Source of the DNA: Streptomyces daqingensis
GTDB taxonomy: Bacteria; Actinomycetota; Actinomycetes; Streptomycetales; Streptomycetaceae
NCBI RefSeq assembly: GCF_014645895.1
Contig: NZ_BMMP01000001.1
Coordinates: forward strand, 1 to 64,000
DNA: 64,000 nucleotides
Direction of reading: 5' to 3'
Below are positions 52,482 to 61,150 of this stretch, in pieces. The translations under genes and the position numbers were made by a program. Each line of letters starts with the position of its first letter. Position 1 is the first letter of the stretch. The notes under the pieces are model-generated. The model had not been told where the DNA came from. It did no database searches and was given only the letters and a program-made list of their open reading frames with translations.

Positions 52482-53218
52482 GCGCACCGGCACTTCCCTG
52501 GTGTGCGGACGCCGACCCGTACGCCGAGGCACTGCGCGCGGGCCGCGGCCCCCTGTTCCTCCGCCGCGCGGACGGATGGCTCCTGCCGCTGGAGGTGGAG
52601 CGGTGGTGCCGGGGCGCCGACTCCGGTGACATGAGCGTCCTGCGGCTGTGCGCGGGCGCCGTGCTCGACATCGGCTGCGGGCCGGGGCGCCTGGTGGCGG
52701 CGCTGTCCCGCATGGGGCTGCCCGTCCTCGGTGTCGACACGTCCCCGGCCGCCGTCAGCCGCACGAGACGGATGGGCGGCGCGGCGCTGAAGCGGTCCGT
52801 GTTCGCACCGCTGCCCGGGGAGGGCCGGTGGCAGTGCGCACTTCTGCTCGACGGCAACATCGGCATCGGCGGCGACCCCGTGGCGTTGCTGGACCGGGTC
52901 CGCGAACTCCTCGCACCACAGGGACGGTTGTACGTCGAAGCGGCATCTGTCGAGGTGGAGGAGCGGATAGAGGTCCGGCTCGACGACGGCACCGGAGGCT
53001 ACGGTTCCGCGTTCCCCTGGGCCCGTCTGGGACGCAGCGCGCTGCGGGACGCGGCCGTCGGAGCCGGATGGAGCGTCGTACGTGAATGGCACTACCAGGA
53101 GCGCCCGTTCCTCTGCCTGCGGCCTCTCGCCATGAAGCGCACAGGGCTGGGAGAGCAGCCCGGAGGCAGGCGGATCATCGCCTCATCGGGACGAGCGGGT
53201 CTTCCCGCCGACAGCTGA
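52478..53218 (+). CDS. SAM-dependent methyltransferase of the GT2/DUF2064 operon
   Basis: A 246-residue methylase: AVLDIGCGPGRLVAALSRMG (about 63-82) is the SAM-binding motif, followed by VLGVDTSPAAV and an LYVEAASVEVEERIEV segment where a standard acidic motif is expected. GTG 52478 overlaps the previous stop. Three-gene operons of GT2, DUF2064 and this methylase are common in Streptomyces; the product is unknown but membrane-linked sugar modification is plausible. Confidence 0.82.
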   Translation: MSAPALPWCADADPYAEALRAGRGPLFLRRADGWLLPLEVERWCRGADSGDMSVLRLCAGAVLDIGCGPGRLVAALSRMGLPVLGVDTSPAAVSRTRRMGGAALKRSVFAPLPGEGRWQCALLLDGNIGIGGDPVALLDRVRELLAPQGRLYVEAASVEVEERIEVRLDDGTGGYGSAFPWARLGRSALRDAAVGAGWSVVREWHYQERPFLCLRPLAMKRTGLGEQPGGRRIIASSGRAGLPADS

Positions 53219-53275
53219 AAGGCGTCCGGGCCGCGGCTCCGACTGCCGCCGGAGCGCTGCGCCGGCGTCCCGCGG

Positions 53276-54745
53276 TCACCATCCGGTGACGAGCAGATGG
53301 TTGACCGTCAGGGCCAGGCCCGCCTGCGCTCCCAGCCACCACCGCGTCGAAGGCGACGGCAGCAGCGCGGTCGCGGGCAGCAGCCACAGCGTGAACGGCA
53401 GCCAGATGCGTTCCGTCTCGCCCTTGCTCATCCCCGACAGGTCCGCGGCCAGCAGGCAGCACACTCCCGCTGCCGTCAGCAGCTTCAGTGCGCCCAGTCG
53501 CCGCTCCGGCCCGGCCCCCGCGTCCGGCACGCACGCCCGTCGCAGCGCAGCCACCACCGCGGGGCCGACGACCGCCACCTGGGCAGAGAGATTGCCCCAC
53601 ACGAAGTAGCTGTACGGGCGGACGCGTGCGGCGCCCTGGTAGTAGCGCTCGACGAGAGTGAAGTACCCCTCGAACCACCAGAATCCGGCAGCGGTGAAGG
53701 CGGCGAACCAGGGGGCCATCCCCAGCAGGACGACGGGCACCGGTCGCACTGTGCGCGCCGCGGCGAGCACACCCAGGGCGACGGCCGCCATGAGCACGAG
53801 GCCGTACGACAGGTAGCACAGAAGACCGAACAGCAGGCCGGAGCAGAGCGCAGCAGTTCGCGGGACTCGTGTCCTCCGTGTCGCCGACAGCGCGAGCAGA
53901 GCCACTGCCCAGGCGCTGACCGCGGTGAAGTACCCGTCGGCGGACACCCCCATCCACACCGCTGCGGGCGCGAGTACCACGAAGGGTGCGCACCGGCGGG
54001 CGGCGTCCTCCGTGACCAGCGCGCGGACAGTCACCAGTACCGCCGCAGCCGCGGAGGCACCCACCGTGATGGCGAAGGCCGCTGCCCACCCTCCGCCGTT
54101 CAGCCCCAGCCGGTCGAGGCCGACGAAGGTCAGCAGCGCGGCGGGGGGATGGCCGGCGACGTGGGGAGGCCAGTTGTCGGGTGCGTCCATGAGGATGCGG
54201 CCGGTGAACTCGCGCAGCGTGGCTCCGACGTCCCGCACCTCGTCGACCGACTGAAGGTATTCGTACTTGGCGGCGAGCCGATGGGCGACGCCCCTGTGCC
54301 ATCCGTCGACGAGAGCGAGCGACCAGCTCCACGCCATCGCTCCCGCCCAGCAGACGACGGGAAGAGCGCGCCAGGGCAGCGTCCGGGCGAGTGACGGACC
54401 GTAGGCGACGGCCAGCACGGCGAAGCTGAGGGCGGCGAAAGTGCCCGGCCCCCAGTGCGGAAGCCAGTACGCGGACATCGGGGGCCAGCGCAGCCGGAGC
54501 GTCCCCGCGCTGTCCGGATAGGAGCGGCCCACGAGAGCGGCGGCGGTGAACAGCAGCACGGCCGCGGCAACTGCACACAAGTCGAACGGCACCCCGCGGG
54601 AGGCCGGGCGGCGGCTGCCATCCGGGGCTGCGGTGCGACGGCCGTCGCACCGTGTGTCCCGCGGAGTCTGCGCACCGCCGGCGGGATCGGAGGCACCGCG
54701 TGCGATGCCGGTCTTCCTGTCAGCGGAGGGAGAGGGAGTGGTCAC
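53276..54745 (-). CDS. Large polytopic membrane protein, GT-C-like
   Basis: A 489-residue protein with about ten hydrophobic segments and a loop containing DAPDNWPPHVAGHPPAALL, reminiscent of the GHPP-containing first loop of lipid-sugar-dependent mannosyltransferases (GT-C fold). The N-terminal 50 residues are hydrophilic. GTG 54745 fits the domain start. It is convergent with the methyltransferase operon, so it is not co-transcribed but may act on the same product. No catalytic residues can be assigned with confidence. Confidence 0.7.
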   Translation of the reverse strand: MTTPSPSADRKTGIARGASDPAGGAQTPRDTRCDGRRTAAPDGSRRPASRGVPFDLCAVAAAVLLFTAAALVGRSYPDSAGTLRLRWPPMSAYWLPHWGPGTFAALSFAVLAVAYGPSLARTLPWRALPVVCWAGAMAWSWSLALVDGWHRGVAHRLAAKYEYLQSVDEVRDVGATLREFTGRILMDAPDNWPPHVAGHPPAALLTFVGLDRLGLNGGGWAAAFAITVGASAAAAVLVTVRALVTEDAARRCAPFVVLAPAAVWMGVSADGYFTAVSAWAVALLALSATRRTRVPRTAALCSGLLFGLLCYLSYGLVLMAAVALGVLAAARTVRPVPVVLLGMAPWFAAFTAAGFWWFEGYFTLVERYYQGAARVRPYSYFVWGNLSAQVAVVGPAVVAALRRACVPDAGAGPERRLGALKLLTAAGVCCLLAADLSGMSKGETERIWLPFTLWLLPATALLPSPSTRWWLGAQAGLALTVNHLLVTGW

Positions 54746-54856
54746 CGTCCCACCGTAGGGCGCTGACCAGCGCACTTCGCGTCTCAGGCGGCAGGCGTAA
54801 GGCACATGTCATATCCGGCACGTGACGCCATGCCAGACGCTCCGCCGGCAGCGCGT

Positions 54857-56281
54857 TCAGTCCGGCTCAGGGGCCGGTAGGGCGGCCACCGGCGGAAGGT
54901 ACTCGCGGACCAGCGTGCGGTGCCACCAGTCACCGGTCTCCCGCCGCTCCTGCCACGTCGTGAACCGGTAGCGGTACAGAAGCGCCCGTACGTGCCGCGG
55001 CGGCGACTGCGGAAAGGGGTTGCGGCGCAGCAGGCGCAGCGTGTCCCGGTCGCCTTCGAGCAGGCGGGCGACGAAGGGTTCGAACCATCCGAGCGCGTAG
55101 CCCGGCGAGAGGGCGGCGAACCACATCTGCCAGTCCAGTCGCAGATGGTAGGGCGCGAATTGGCGCGGCATGCGGCTCACGTCTCCCGGCTTGCCCTTGA
55201 ACTCGTACTCCCACCAGCGGGTGTCCTCCGTCAGCCGCTCCTCGTCGGTGCCTTCGATCACGATCTCGTGCCGCAGCCTGGTGACGCTGCCGAACGCCCC
55301 GTAGGTGTTGGCCAGGTGGAGAGTGTTGAAGGAGGCGTTCATCTGCTGGCGGCGGCTGACCATGTTGCGCACGGGCCAGTAACTGAGCACCACCATCACC
55401 GCGGTGACGGCGCAGACCAGCACCGTGAACCACACAGGCGTCTCTCCGTACGAAGGTGGAGCCGCCAGGGGGGAGCTGTCCACGGCCGAGACGGCGAGGA
55501 CGATCGTCAGCCAGTTCAGCCACGAGAAGTTCCCCGACAGCACCAGCCACAGCTGCGTGACGACGACGGCGGCCGCGGCGAACGTGGCAACGGGTTGCGG
55601 CAGCAGCAGCCCGAAGGGCACGACGAGTTGCGCCACGTGGTTCGCCGCCACCTCGACGCGGTGCAGTGGCTTCGGCAGCCGGTGGAAGAACCAGCTGAGC
55701 GGCCCCGGCATGGGCTGCGTCTCGTGGTGGTAGTCGAGGCACGTCAGCTCCCGCCAGCACCTGTCGCCGCGCCACTTGATGAGACCGGCCCCGAACTCGA
55801 CGCGGAAGAGCAGCCAGCGCAGCAGCCACAGCACCAGTACGGGCGGCGCGGTTTCCGCGTTGCCCAGGAAGATCGCCAGGAAGCCCGTCTCCAGCAGCAG
55901 CGACTCCCAGCCGAAGCCGTACCAGAGCTGCCCGACGTTGACGATCGACAGGTACAGCAGCCACAGCGCCGCCCACATCAGCATCGACAGCCACAGTGGT
56001 ACGGCGTCGGCGGCCCCCGCCGCGACCGCCGCGGCGAGCGCCGCCCCTGCCCAGGAACAGGCCGCGAACAACCGGTCCGAGTAGCGCCAGTGGAACACGC
56101 TGGGCGAGGCGCGGAACGGCACGCGCCGCACGAACACGGGTACGGGCGTGAGCCCCCGCGAACCGATGAGCGCGCGGAACTGCAGTGCGGCGGAGACGAA
56201 CGCGACCAGATAGATCCCCGCCAGCGCACGCTGCAGTACGAGCCGGCTCAGCCAGTATTCGGATGCCGCAAACCAGTCCAT
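54857..56281 (-). CDS. Lipase maturation factor family membrane protein
   Basis: A 474-residue membrane protein: helices over the first 330 residues with IYLVAFVSAALQFRALIGSR and LLLETGFLAIFLGNAETAPP, the conserved block LLFRVEFGAGLIKWRGDRCW, and a soluble tail with WWEYEFKGKPGDVSRMPRQF and the final DWQMWFAALSPG. These are hallmarks of the lipase maturation factor family that helps lipoprotein-lipase-like enzymes fold in animals; the bacterial role is unproven. ATG 56281 is the family start. Divergent from the esterase gene. Confidence 0.9.
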   Translation of the reverse strand: MDWFAASEYWLSRLVLQRALAGIYLVAFVSAALQFRALIGSRGLTPVPVFVRRVPFRASPSVFHWRYSDRLFAACSWAGAALAAAVAAGAADAVPLWLSMLMWAALWLLYLSIVNVGQLWYGFGWESLLLETGFLAIFLGNAETAPPVLVLWLLRWLLFRVEFGAGLIKWRGDRCWRELTCLDYHHETQPMPGPLSWFFHRLPKPLHRVEVAANHVAQLVVPFGLLLPQPVATFAAAAVVVTQLWLVLSGNFSWLNWLTIVLAVSAVDSSPLAAPPSYGETPVWFTVLVCAVTAVMVVLSYWPVRNMVSRRQQMNASFNTLHLANTYGAFGSVTRLRHEIVIEGTDEERLTEDTRWWEYEFKGKPGDVSRMPRQFAPYHLRLDWQMWFAALSPGYALGWFEPFVARLLEGDRDTLRLLRRNPFPQSPPRHVRALLYRYRFTTWQERRETGDWWHRTLVREYLPPVAALPAPEPD

Positions 56282-56396
56282 GGTGCACGGATACCACCAG
56301 CGGGCGTTCTCACGGGCGGCCAAGTGCGGCGAGCCGCCGGTGCGCGGCCCCATGCGATGCTGTGGCCTGCAGTCGCGTACGTGTGAGGGGAATGCC

Positions 56397-57407
56397 GTGC
56401 CGTTGACCGACATGCCGCTGGAGGCGCTCCGCGCGTACCGGCCCTCAGTCCCGGAGCCGGAGGACTTCGACGACTTCTGGACGGGCACTCTCGCAGCAGC
56501 GCGCGAGGCCGCCGCGGCGGCTGCTCCCGCGGAGTTCCGTCGCCTGACGGAGTCCCCGTTGCGCACGGTCGAGGTCTACGACGTGCGGTTTCCCGGCTGG
56601 GGCGGTCAACCGGTCGCGGCCTGGCTGCTGCTGCCGGCAGGCGCCGACCGCCCGCTGCCCGCCGTCGTCAGCTACATCGGCTACAGCGGCGGCAGGGGAC
56701 TGCACACCGACCATCTGCTGTGGAGCGCGGCAGGCTACGCCCACTTGGTGGTCGACAGCCGCGGCCAAGGACACGACACTCCTGACCCGGATCCGGTGCC
56801 GGGCCCCCAGTACGTTGCCGGGTTCATGACGCGCGGCATCGACGGTCCCGAGCACCACTACTACCGCCGTCTGATCACCGACGCCGTACGGGCTGTCGAC
56901 GCGCTGCGGGGACACCCGGCCGTCGACCCCGCCCGTATCTCCGTCACGGGCCACAGCCAGGGCGGGGGACTGGCGCTCGCGGTGGCCGGACTGCTCGGCG
57001 CGGAGGTAGCCGCCTGCCTGCCGGACGTGCCGTTCATGTCGCACATCCGGCGCGGCGTCGAACTCGCGGCAGCGGGACCGTATCCGGAGGTCGCCCACTA
57101 CTTGGGCGTGCACATGCGCATCGCCCCGGAGAGGGTCTTCACCACGCTCAACTACTTCGACGGGCTGCACTTCGCGAGGCGCGCCACTGCCCCCGCGCTG
57201 TTCAGCGTGGCGCTGATGGACCCCGTCTGCCCTCCGTCGACCGTGTTCGCCGCCTTCAACGCCTACGAGAGCGGCGACAAGGAGGTCGTCGTCTGGGAGT
57301 TCGGCGACCACGGGGGCGGCCGCGGTTCGCAGACGCCCGAAGCGCTGCGCTGGCTCCGCTCCCACGGCCTGGCGCCCGACCCCGTCGACGGTGCGCACAG
57401 CCGCTGA
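56397..57407 (+). CDS. Acetyl xylan esterase / cephalosporin-C deacetylase-like hydrolase (CE7)
   Basis: A 336-residue alpha/beta hydrolase: VYDVRFPGWGGQPVAAWLLL opens the CE7 core, GRGLHTDHLLWSAAGYAHL follows, DSRGQGHD is the oxyanion-region motif, VTGHSQGGGLALAVAG holds the nucleophile Ser, and the Asp and His of the triad lie in VALMDPVCPP and FGDHGG. The family deacetylates xylo-oligosaccharides and cephalosporin C and is intracellular (no signal peptide here). GTG 56397 has GAGGGG upstream. Confidence 0.92.
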   Translation: MPLTDMPLEALRAYRPSVPEPEDFDDFWTGTLAAAREAAAAAAPAEFRRLTESPLRTVEVYDVRFPGWGGQPVAAWLLLPAGADRPLPAVVSYIGYSGGRGLHTDHLLWSAAGYAHLVVDSRGQGHDTPDPDPVPGPQYVAGFMTRGIDGPEHHYYRRLITDAVRAVDALRGHPAVDPARISVTGHSQGGGLALAVAGLLGAEVAACLPDVPFMSHIRRGVELAAAGPYPEVAHYLGVHMRIAPERVFTTLNYFDGLHFARRATAPALFSVALMDPVCPPSTVFAAFNAYESGDKEVVVWEFGDHGGGRGSQTPEALRWLRSHGLAPDPVDGAHSR

Positions 57408-57427
57408 GGCGAGCAGCGCCCGCTGCG

Positions 57428-57649
57428 TCAGCGGCCCTGGCCTGCCTTGCCGCCCACCGTGTCGGAGGCGGCGCCCACCGCAACGCCGAGTACGACGAGG
57501 GCGCAGGCCGCGAATATCTCGTAGCCCTCGAGGAATCCGACGCGGGCGATGAGCCCCCAGCCGTCGAACCAGCCGGAGAAGTGGTGGACGACACCGCCCA
57601 CTCCCTGCACGATCAGGACGAAACTGATGAAGCCAAGGATCTTGTTCAT
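57428..57649 (-). CDS. Small 73-residue membrane protein
   Basis: Two hydrophobic helices, at about 3-22 (ILGFISFVLIVQGVGGVV) and 42-60 (FAACALVVLGVAVGAA), joined by a Trp/Gly/Phe-rich loop. ATG 57649 opens a protein-like frame. It is convergent with the esterase and 147 bases downstream of matB, in the same orientation. The fold resembles other small Streptomyces two-helix proteins of unknown function. Confidence 0.7.
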   Translation of the reverse strand: MNKILGFISFVLIVQGVGGVVHHFSGWFDGWGLIARVGFLEGYEIFAACALVVLGVAVGAASDTVGGKAGQGR

Positions 57650-57795
57650 GACCGCAGGCTAGGAGCGGCCGCCGCCGGATCGCTGTCCGCCGAAGGCAGC
57701 CGCCGCCGCGACTTAAGTCGCCGTCTCAAGTCACCGTCTCAAATCACCGCCACGGGCAGGCGTCTTGGTGCGGTCCCGCCCGTCGGGGCCGCACC

Positions 57796-59280
57796 TCACT
57801 CCGTTCCGGTCTCGCCCGGCCCAGGCAGCACCAGGTCCCGCTTGAGGACCTTCCCCATGTCGTTGCGGGGCAAAGCCTTCAGGCAGTGCACCGTGCGCGG
57901 CCGCTTGTACGGGGCGAGCTGCGCGGACACGAACTCGGTCAGCTCTTCCGAGGACGGCGGCTGCGCCGGGTCGGTGGCCACGATCCACGCCACGACGTGC
58001 TCGCCGAGGTCCGGGTCGGGCGCGCCCGTCACCGCGACCTCGGCGACCTTCGGGTGCTCCAGCAGGACGTTCTCGATCTCCCCCGCCCCGATCTTGTAGC
58101 CGCCGCTCTTGATGAGGTCGGTGCCCTTGCGGCCCACCAGGCGCACGTTGCCCTCGTCGTCGAGCGTCGCCATGTCCCCGGTGCGGAACCAGCCGCCGTC
58201 GAACGCGTCGGCTGTGGCGTCCGGACGGTTGAGGTACTCGGTGAAGAGGTTCGGCCCTCGCACCTGCACCTCCCCGACGACTTCCGCGCCGGTCTCGCCG
58301 CCGGAGCCGACGCGCTGCCCCGACTCGTCCACGAGACGCAGATCGACGTCGGACAGCGGCACCCCCACCGTGCCCGGCCGGGGTTCGCCGCCGGCGCGAA
58401 CGCTGGTGTTGATCAGCGTCTCGGACATGCCGTACCGCTCGATGACGTGACGTCCCGTCGCGGCGGCGATGCGTTCGTGGTCGGAGAGCGGCAGGGGAGC
58501 GGAGCCGGAGACCAGCAGCCTCGCTCCGGACAGCGCGGGCACCAGCCCCGGTTCGCTCTGCAGCGCCTCGGCGAGCCGGTGGTACATCGTCGGTACGCCG
58601 AAGAGCATCGTGCCGCCGGCCGAGAGGGCGGCAGCGACTCCTTCGGGTGAGAACCGGCCGAGGTGGTGCAGCCTCCCGCCGCGGCGCAGGGGGCCCAGGA
58701 CTCCGAGGATCAGACCGTGCACGTGGAAGAGGGGCAGGCCGTGCACCAGTACGTCGTCCTCGGTCCACTCCCACGCGTCGGCAAGGGCGTCCAGGTTGCT
58801 GGCGACGGCGCGGCGGGAGAGGACGACTCCCTTCGGCGGCCCCGTCGTGCCGGAGGTGTACACGATCAGACCGGCCGACCCGGGATCCGGGTCGGGAGCC
58901 GACGCCCAGCGCGCGGAGGTGCCGTCCACGTGCGTGGCGACGTCCGCCCGGGGCAGCCCTCCCAGGGTCTCCGGCAGCGCGGTGTCCGCCGCGGCGAGCA
59001 CCAGGGAAGGCGAACTGTCGGCGACGATGTGCGCGAGCTCCCGCTCCCCACTGCGGGGGTTGACCGGCACCGCGGGAACTCCCGCCAGCAACGCGGCAAC
59101 GACCGCGACGCCCGTCTCCAGGGTCGGGGCGGCCCACACCAGGACCCGGTTCGCGTCGCCCAGGCGGACCGCCGTCTCCCCGGCCGCGGCGGCGAGTTGG
59201 CTGTAGCTGAGCGTGCGGTCGCCGAAACGCAGTGCCGTGCGGTCGGGCACAGAGTTCAGCGCGGGGAAGAGCGAGGACAC
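57796..59280 (-). CDS. matB: Malonyl-CoA synthetase
   Basis: A 494-residue acyl-CoA synthetase very close in sequence pattern to Streptomyces MatB: N-terminal SSLFPALNSVPDRTALRFG, P-loop YTSGTTGPPKG (about 155), VQG-like GLPLFHVHGLILGVLGPL, RYGMSETLINTSVRAGGEP for malonate recognition, WFRTGDMATL, IKSGGYKIGAGEIEN and the catalytic Lys in NDMGKVLKRD. It activates malonate (or methylmalonate) to its CoA ester with ATP, feeding fatty-acid or polyketide extension. GTG 59280 has GGAGGG seven bases upstream, so the longer frame above it is not used. Confidence 0.92.
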   Translation of the reverse strand: MSSLFPALNSVPDRTALRFGDRTLSYSQLAAAAGETAVRLGDANRVLVWAAPTLETGVAVVAALLAGVPAVPVNPRSGERELAHIVADSSPSLVLAAADTALPETLGGLPRADVATHVDGTSARWASAPDPDPGSAGLIVYTSGTTGPPKGVVLSRRAVASNLDALADAWEWTEDDVLVHGLPLFHVHGLILGVLGPLRRGGRLHHLGRFSPEGVAAALSAGGTMLFGVPTMYHRLAEALQSEPGLVPALSGARLLVSGSAPLPLSDHERIAAATGRHVIERYGMSETLINTSVRAGGEPRPGTVGVPLSDVDLRLVDESGQRVGSGGETGAEVVGEVQVRGPNLFTEYLNRPDATADAFDGGWFRTGDMATLDDEGNVRLVGRKGTDLIKSGGYKIGAGEIENVLLEHPKVAEVAVTGAPDPDLGEHVVAWIVATDPAQPPSSEELTEFVSAQLAPYKRPRTVHCLKALPRNDMGKVLKRDLVLPGPGETGTE

Positions 59281-59377
59281 CCGGCTCCCTCCTTCGTGAT
59301 CCGGATCGGGAACCGTCAGCATCTCATCCGCCTGCGCCCCGGTGACCAGGCGTGCGCCGGGCGTCCCGGCGCGGCGG

Positions 59378-60142
59378 TCATCCGCCCGTGGAGTGCGGGA
59401 AGAGCGAGGTGAACGCGTCCATGGGATCCGTCAGGCCGCGCGAGAAGGGCGAGTCGAACTGCCAGACGAGGAAGAGCAGGAACGCGATGAGAGCGGTGAA
59501 CAGTCCCGCCAGCAGCAGCTCCCTGGCGGACCGCTGGATCTGCAGGGCGAAGAGCATCCCGACCGACACCACCGCTCCCGCGAAGAGGCCCAGCCAGACC
59601 ACCCCCGGCAGGGTCGGTTCGGCGCTCCCCTCCCGCTCCGTGCGGGCGGCGTCGACCGCGGCGACCTTCTCCGCCATCGCCGCGTAGGCCTGCTCCTCGC
59701 GTGTGCTGCGAGGCGCGAACTCGAGGACGTCCTCGCGGAGCTCTGCGAGCAACTGCTCCCCGCGCTGCGTCAGTTCGCCGTTCTCCTTCATGTGCGGCCA
59801 TTCGGTCGCGACCGTGTGACGCACGTACGCGCGGACGTCCGACCTGATGCGGTCGCGCTCGGCAGGGGGAAGGACCTGCGCCCGCTCGTACACCTCGTGC
59901 AGGGCCTGGGCCTCGTCCCCGACCACCTCGTCGGCGACGTTGCGGGCCTCCCAGACGCCGGCGATCGCCAGCCCCAGCACGATCGCGTACACCACGCCGA
60001 TCATCATCGTCATGTACTCGATCACGTCCGGTGTCTCGGACGGATCGGTCTCGGTGATGCGCCGCTGCCGCAGTACGACGACGCTCACCACGAGGGCGCA
60101 GGCCATGAGGATGCCGAGGAGCAGGACGAGCCAATCGGGCAT
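59378..60142 (-). CDS. DUF4239 family membrane protein
   Basis: A 254-residue protein with an N-terminal helix (LVLLLGILMACALVVSVVVL), a second helix in EYMTMMIGVVYAIVLGLAIA, a large cytoplasmic four-helix region rich in charge (about 70-180) and two C-terminal helices, the DUF4239/bestrophin-like layout. It is 97 bases before the matB start on the same strand; function unknown. Confidence 0.85.
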   Translation of the reverse strand: MPDWLVLLLGILMACALVVSVVVLRQRRITETDPSETPDVIEYMTMMIGVVYAIVLGLAIAGVWEARNVADEVVGDEAQALHEVYERAQVLPPAERDRIRSDVRAYVRHTVATEWPHMKENGELTQRGEQLLAELREDVLEFAPRSTREEQAYAAMAEKVAAVDAARTEREGSAEPTLPGVVWLGLFAGAVVSVGMLFALQIQRSARELLLAGLFTALIAFLLFLVWQFDSPFSRGLTDPMDAFTSLFPHSTGG

Positions 60143-60242
60143 GGATTTCTCCCGTGAGGTCGGATGCGGTGGTGTGCGGAAGCGCGCGGACGGCTGAACG
60201 GCCGCGGGGAGTACGACGGGTCGGCCCTTCGGCCGGGCAGGG

Positions 60243-61034
60243 TCAGCCGGAGAACGGGGACGAGCCGGACGTGCCCGTGCCGGACGACGACGTGCCGCGG
60301 CTGCTGCGGGAGCGCAGAGCGGCCGCCGCCAGAACGGCCGGGGCCACGATCAGCAGGGTGCGGGTGACCAGTGGCAGCTCGCCCCCGGAGTCCCGTTCGA
60401 CGGGGGTGAGCCGGGCGGGCATCGGCCGCCGGGACGCGGCCGGTGCGGGCGGGGCCGGGGGCTTCGCTGCCGGCTCGCGGGCGGGAGGGGAGGACGGCGC
60501 CGGCGCAGGACGGGAGGGCGCCGCCGGCCGGTGCACGGCCGGGGACGGGGACGTCGAACTGCGGGAGGGTGTCGGCTCGGGCTCGGGCTCCGGCGGCGGG
60601 GGCTCGGCCGGCGGAGGAGGGGAGGGTTCGGGGGGCGGCGGGGGAGTGGGCCGCGGCGTTTCAGGAACGCACGGGCAACCGGCCTCCACCTGCACCCGTA
60701 CGCCTCCGGCTACGACGACGAGCTCCGCGCCGGGGCAGCGTCCGTGCCGCGTCGTCAACTCGGCCGCCGCATCGCCTGCATGGACAGAGAGATGCGAACC
60801 ACCCGGCGTGGCATGCCTGTTCACGCCCACCGGGGGGCGCGGCTCGTGCGTCTCCGGCGGACGGGCATCGCCGCCGGTGTGCGCCGAGGGTATGCCGGTG
60901 TCGTAGTGGGTTCCGGGCGGTCCGGGCGGGGACCAGGCCGCCGCGGGAGCGACACAGCCCAGGGCAAGGGCCGTACCGGACAGGGCTGTTGCCGCTGCGC
61001 CGTACCATCTCAGCAAGAGGTGCCGTCGGTTCAC
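60243..61034 (-). CDS. Proline-rich exported protein with a C-terminal membrane anchor
   Basis: A 263-residue surface protein. The signal peptide is a basic N-terminus (NRRHLLLRW) followed by a hydrophobic stretch cleaved near AAAW. The mature part has about 80 mixed residues including a CPGAE and a CPCVPE cysteine region, then a long Pro/Ser/Ala/Glu stretch, ending ELPLVTRTLLIVAPAVLAAA plus a basic tail. The last part has the shape of a cell-wall sorting signal, but LPLVT does not match LPxTG or LAxTG, so sortase attachment is uncertain. GTG 61034 is the best start; no clear ribosome site. Confidence 0.7.
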   Translation of the reverse strand: MNRRHLLLRWYGAAATALSGTALALGCVAPAAAWSPPGPPGTHYDTGIPSAHTGGDARPPETHEPRPPVGVNRHATPGGSHLSVHAGDAAAELTTRHGRCPGAELVVVAGGVRVQVEAGCPCVPETPRPTPPPPPEPSPPPPAEPPPPEPEPEPTPSRSSTSPSPAVHRPAAPSRPAPAPSSPPAREPAAKPPAPPAPAASRRPMPARLTPVERDSGGELPLVTRTLLIVAPAVLAAAALRSRSSRGTSSSGTGTSGSSPFSG

Positions 61035-61150
61035 ACGGTCGAGAATGTGCCGGGACGGTGATGCTCCGTGGTGGCATCCCGTCAGCTTTCCCCCGAAGTG
61101 CTGAATTCTCCGCTGTTGCCGGTTAGCGGACGGTGTGCCGCTCCGCGCGC

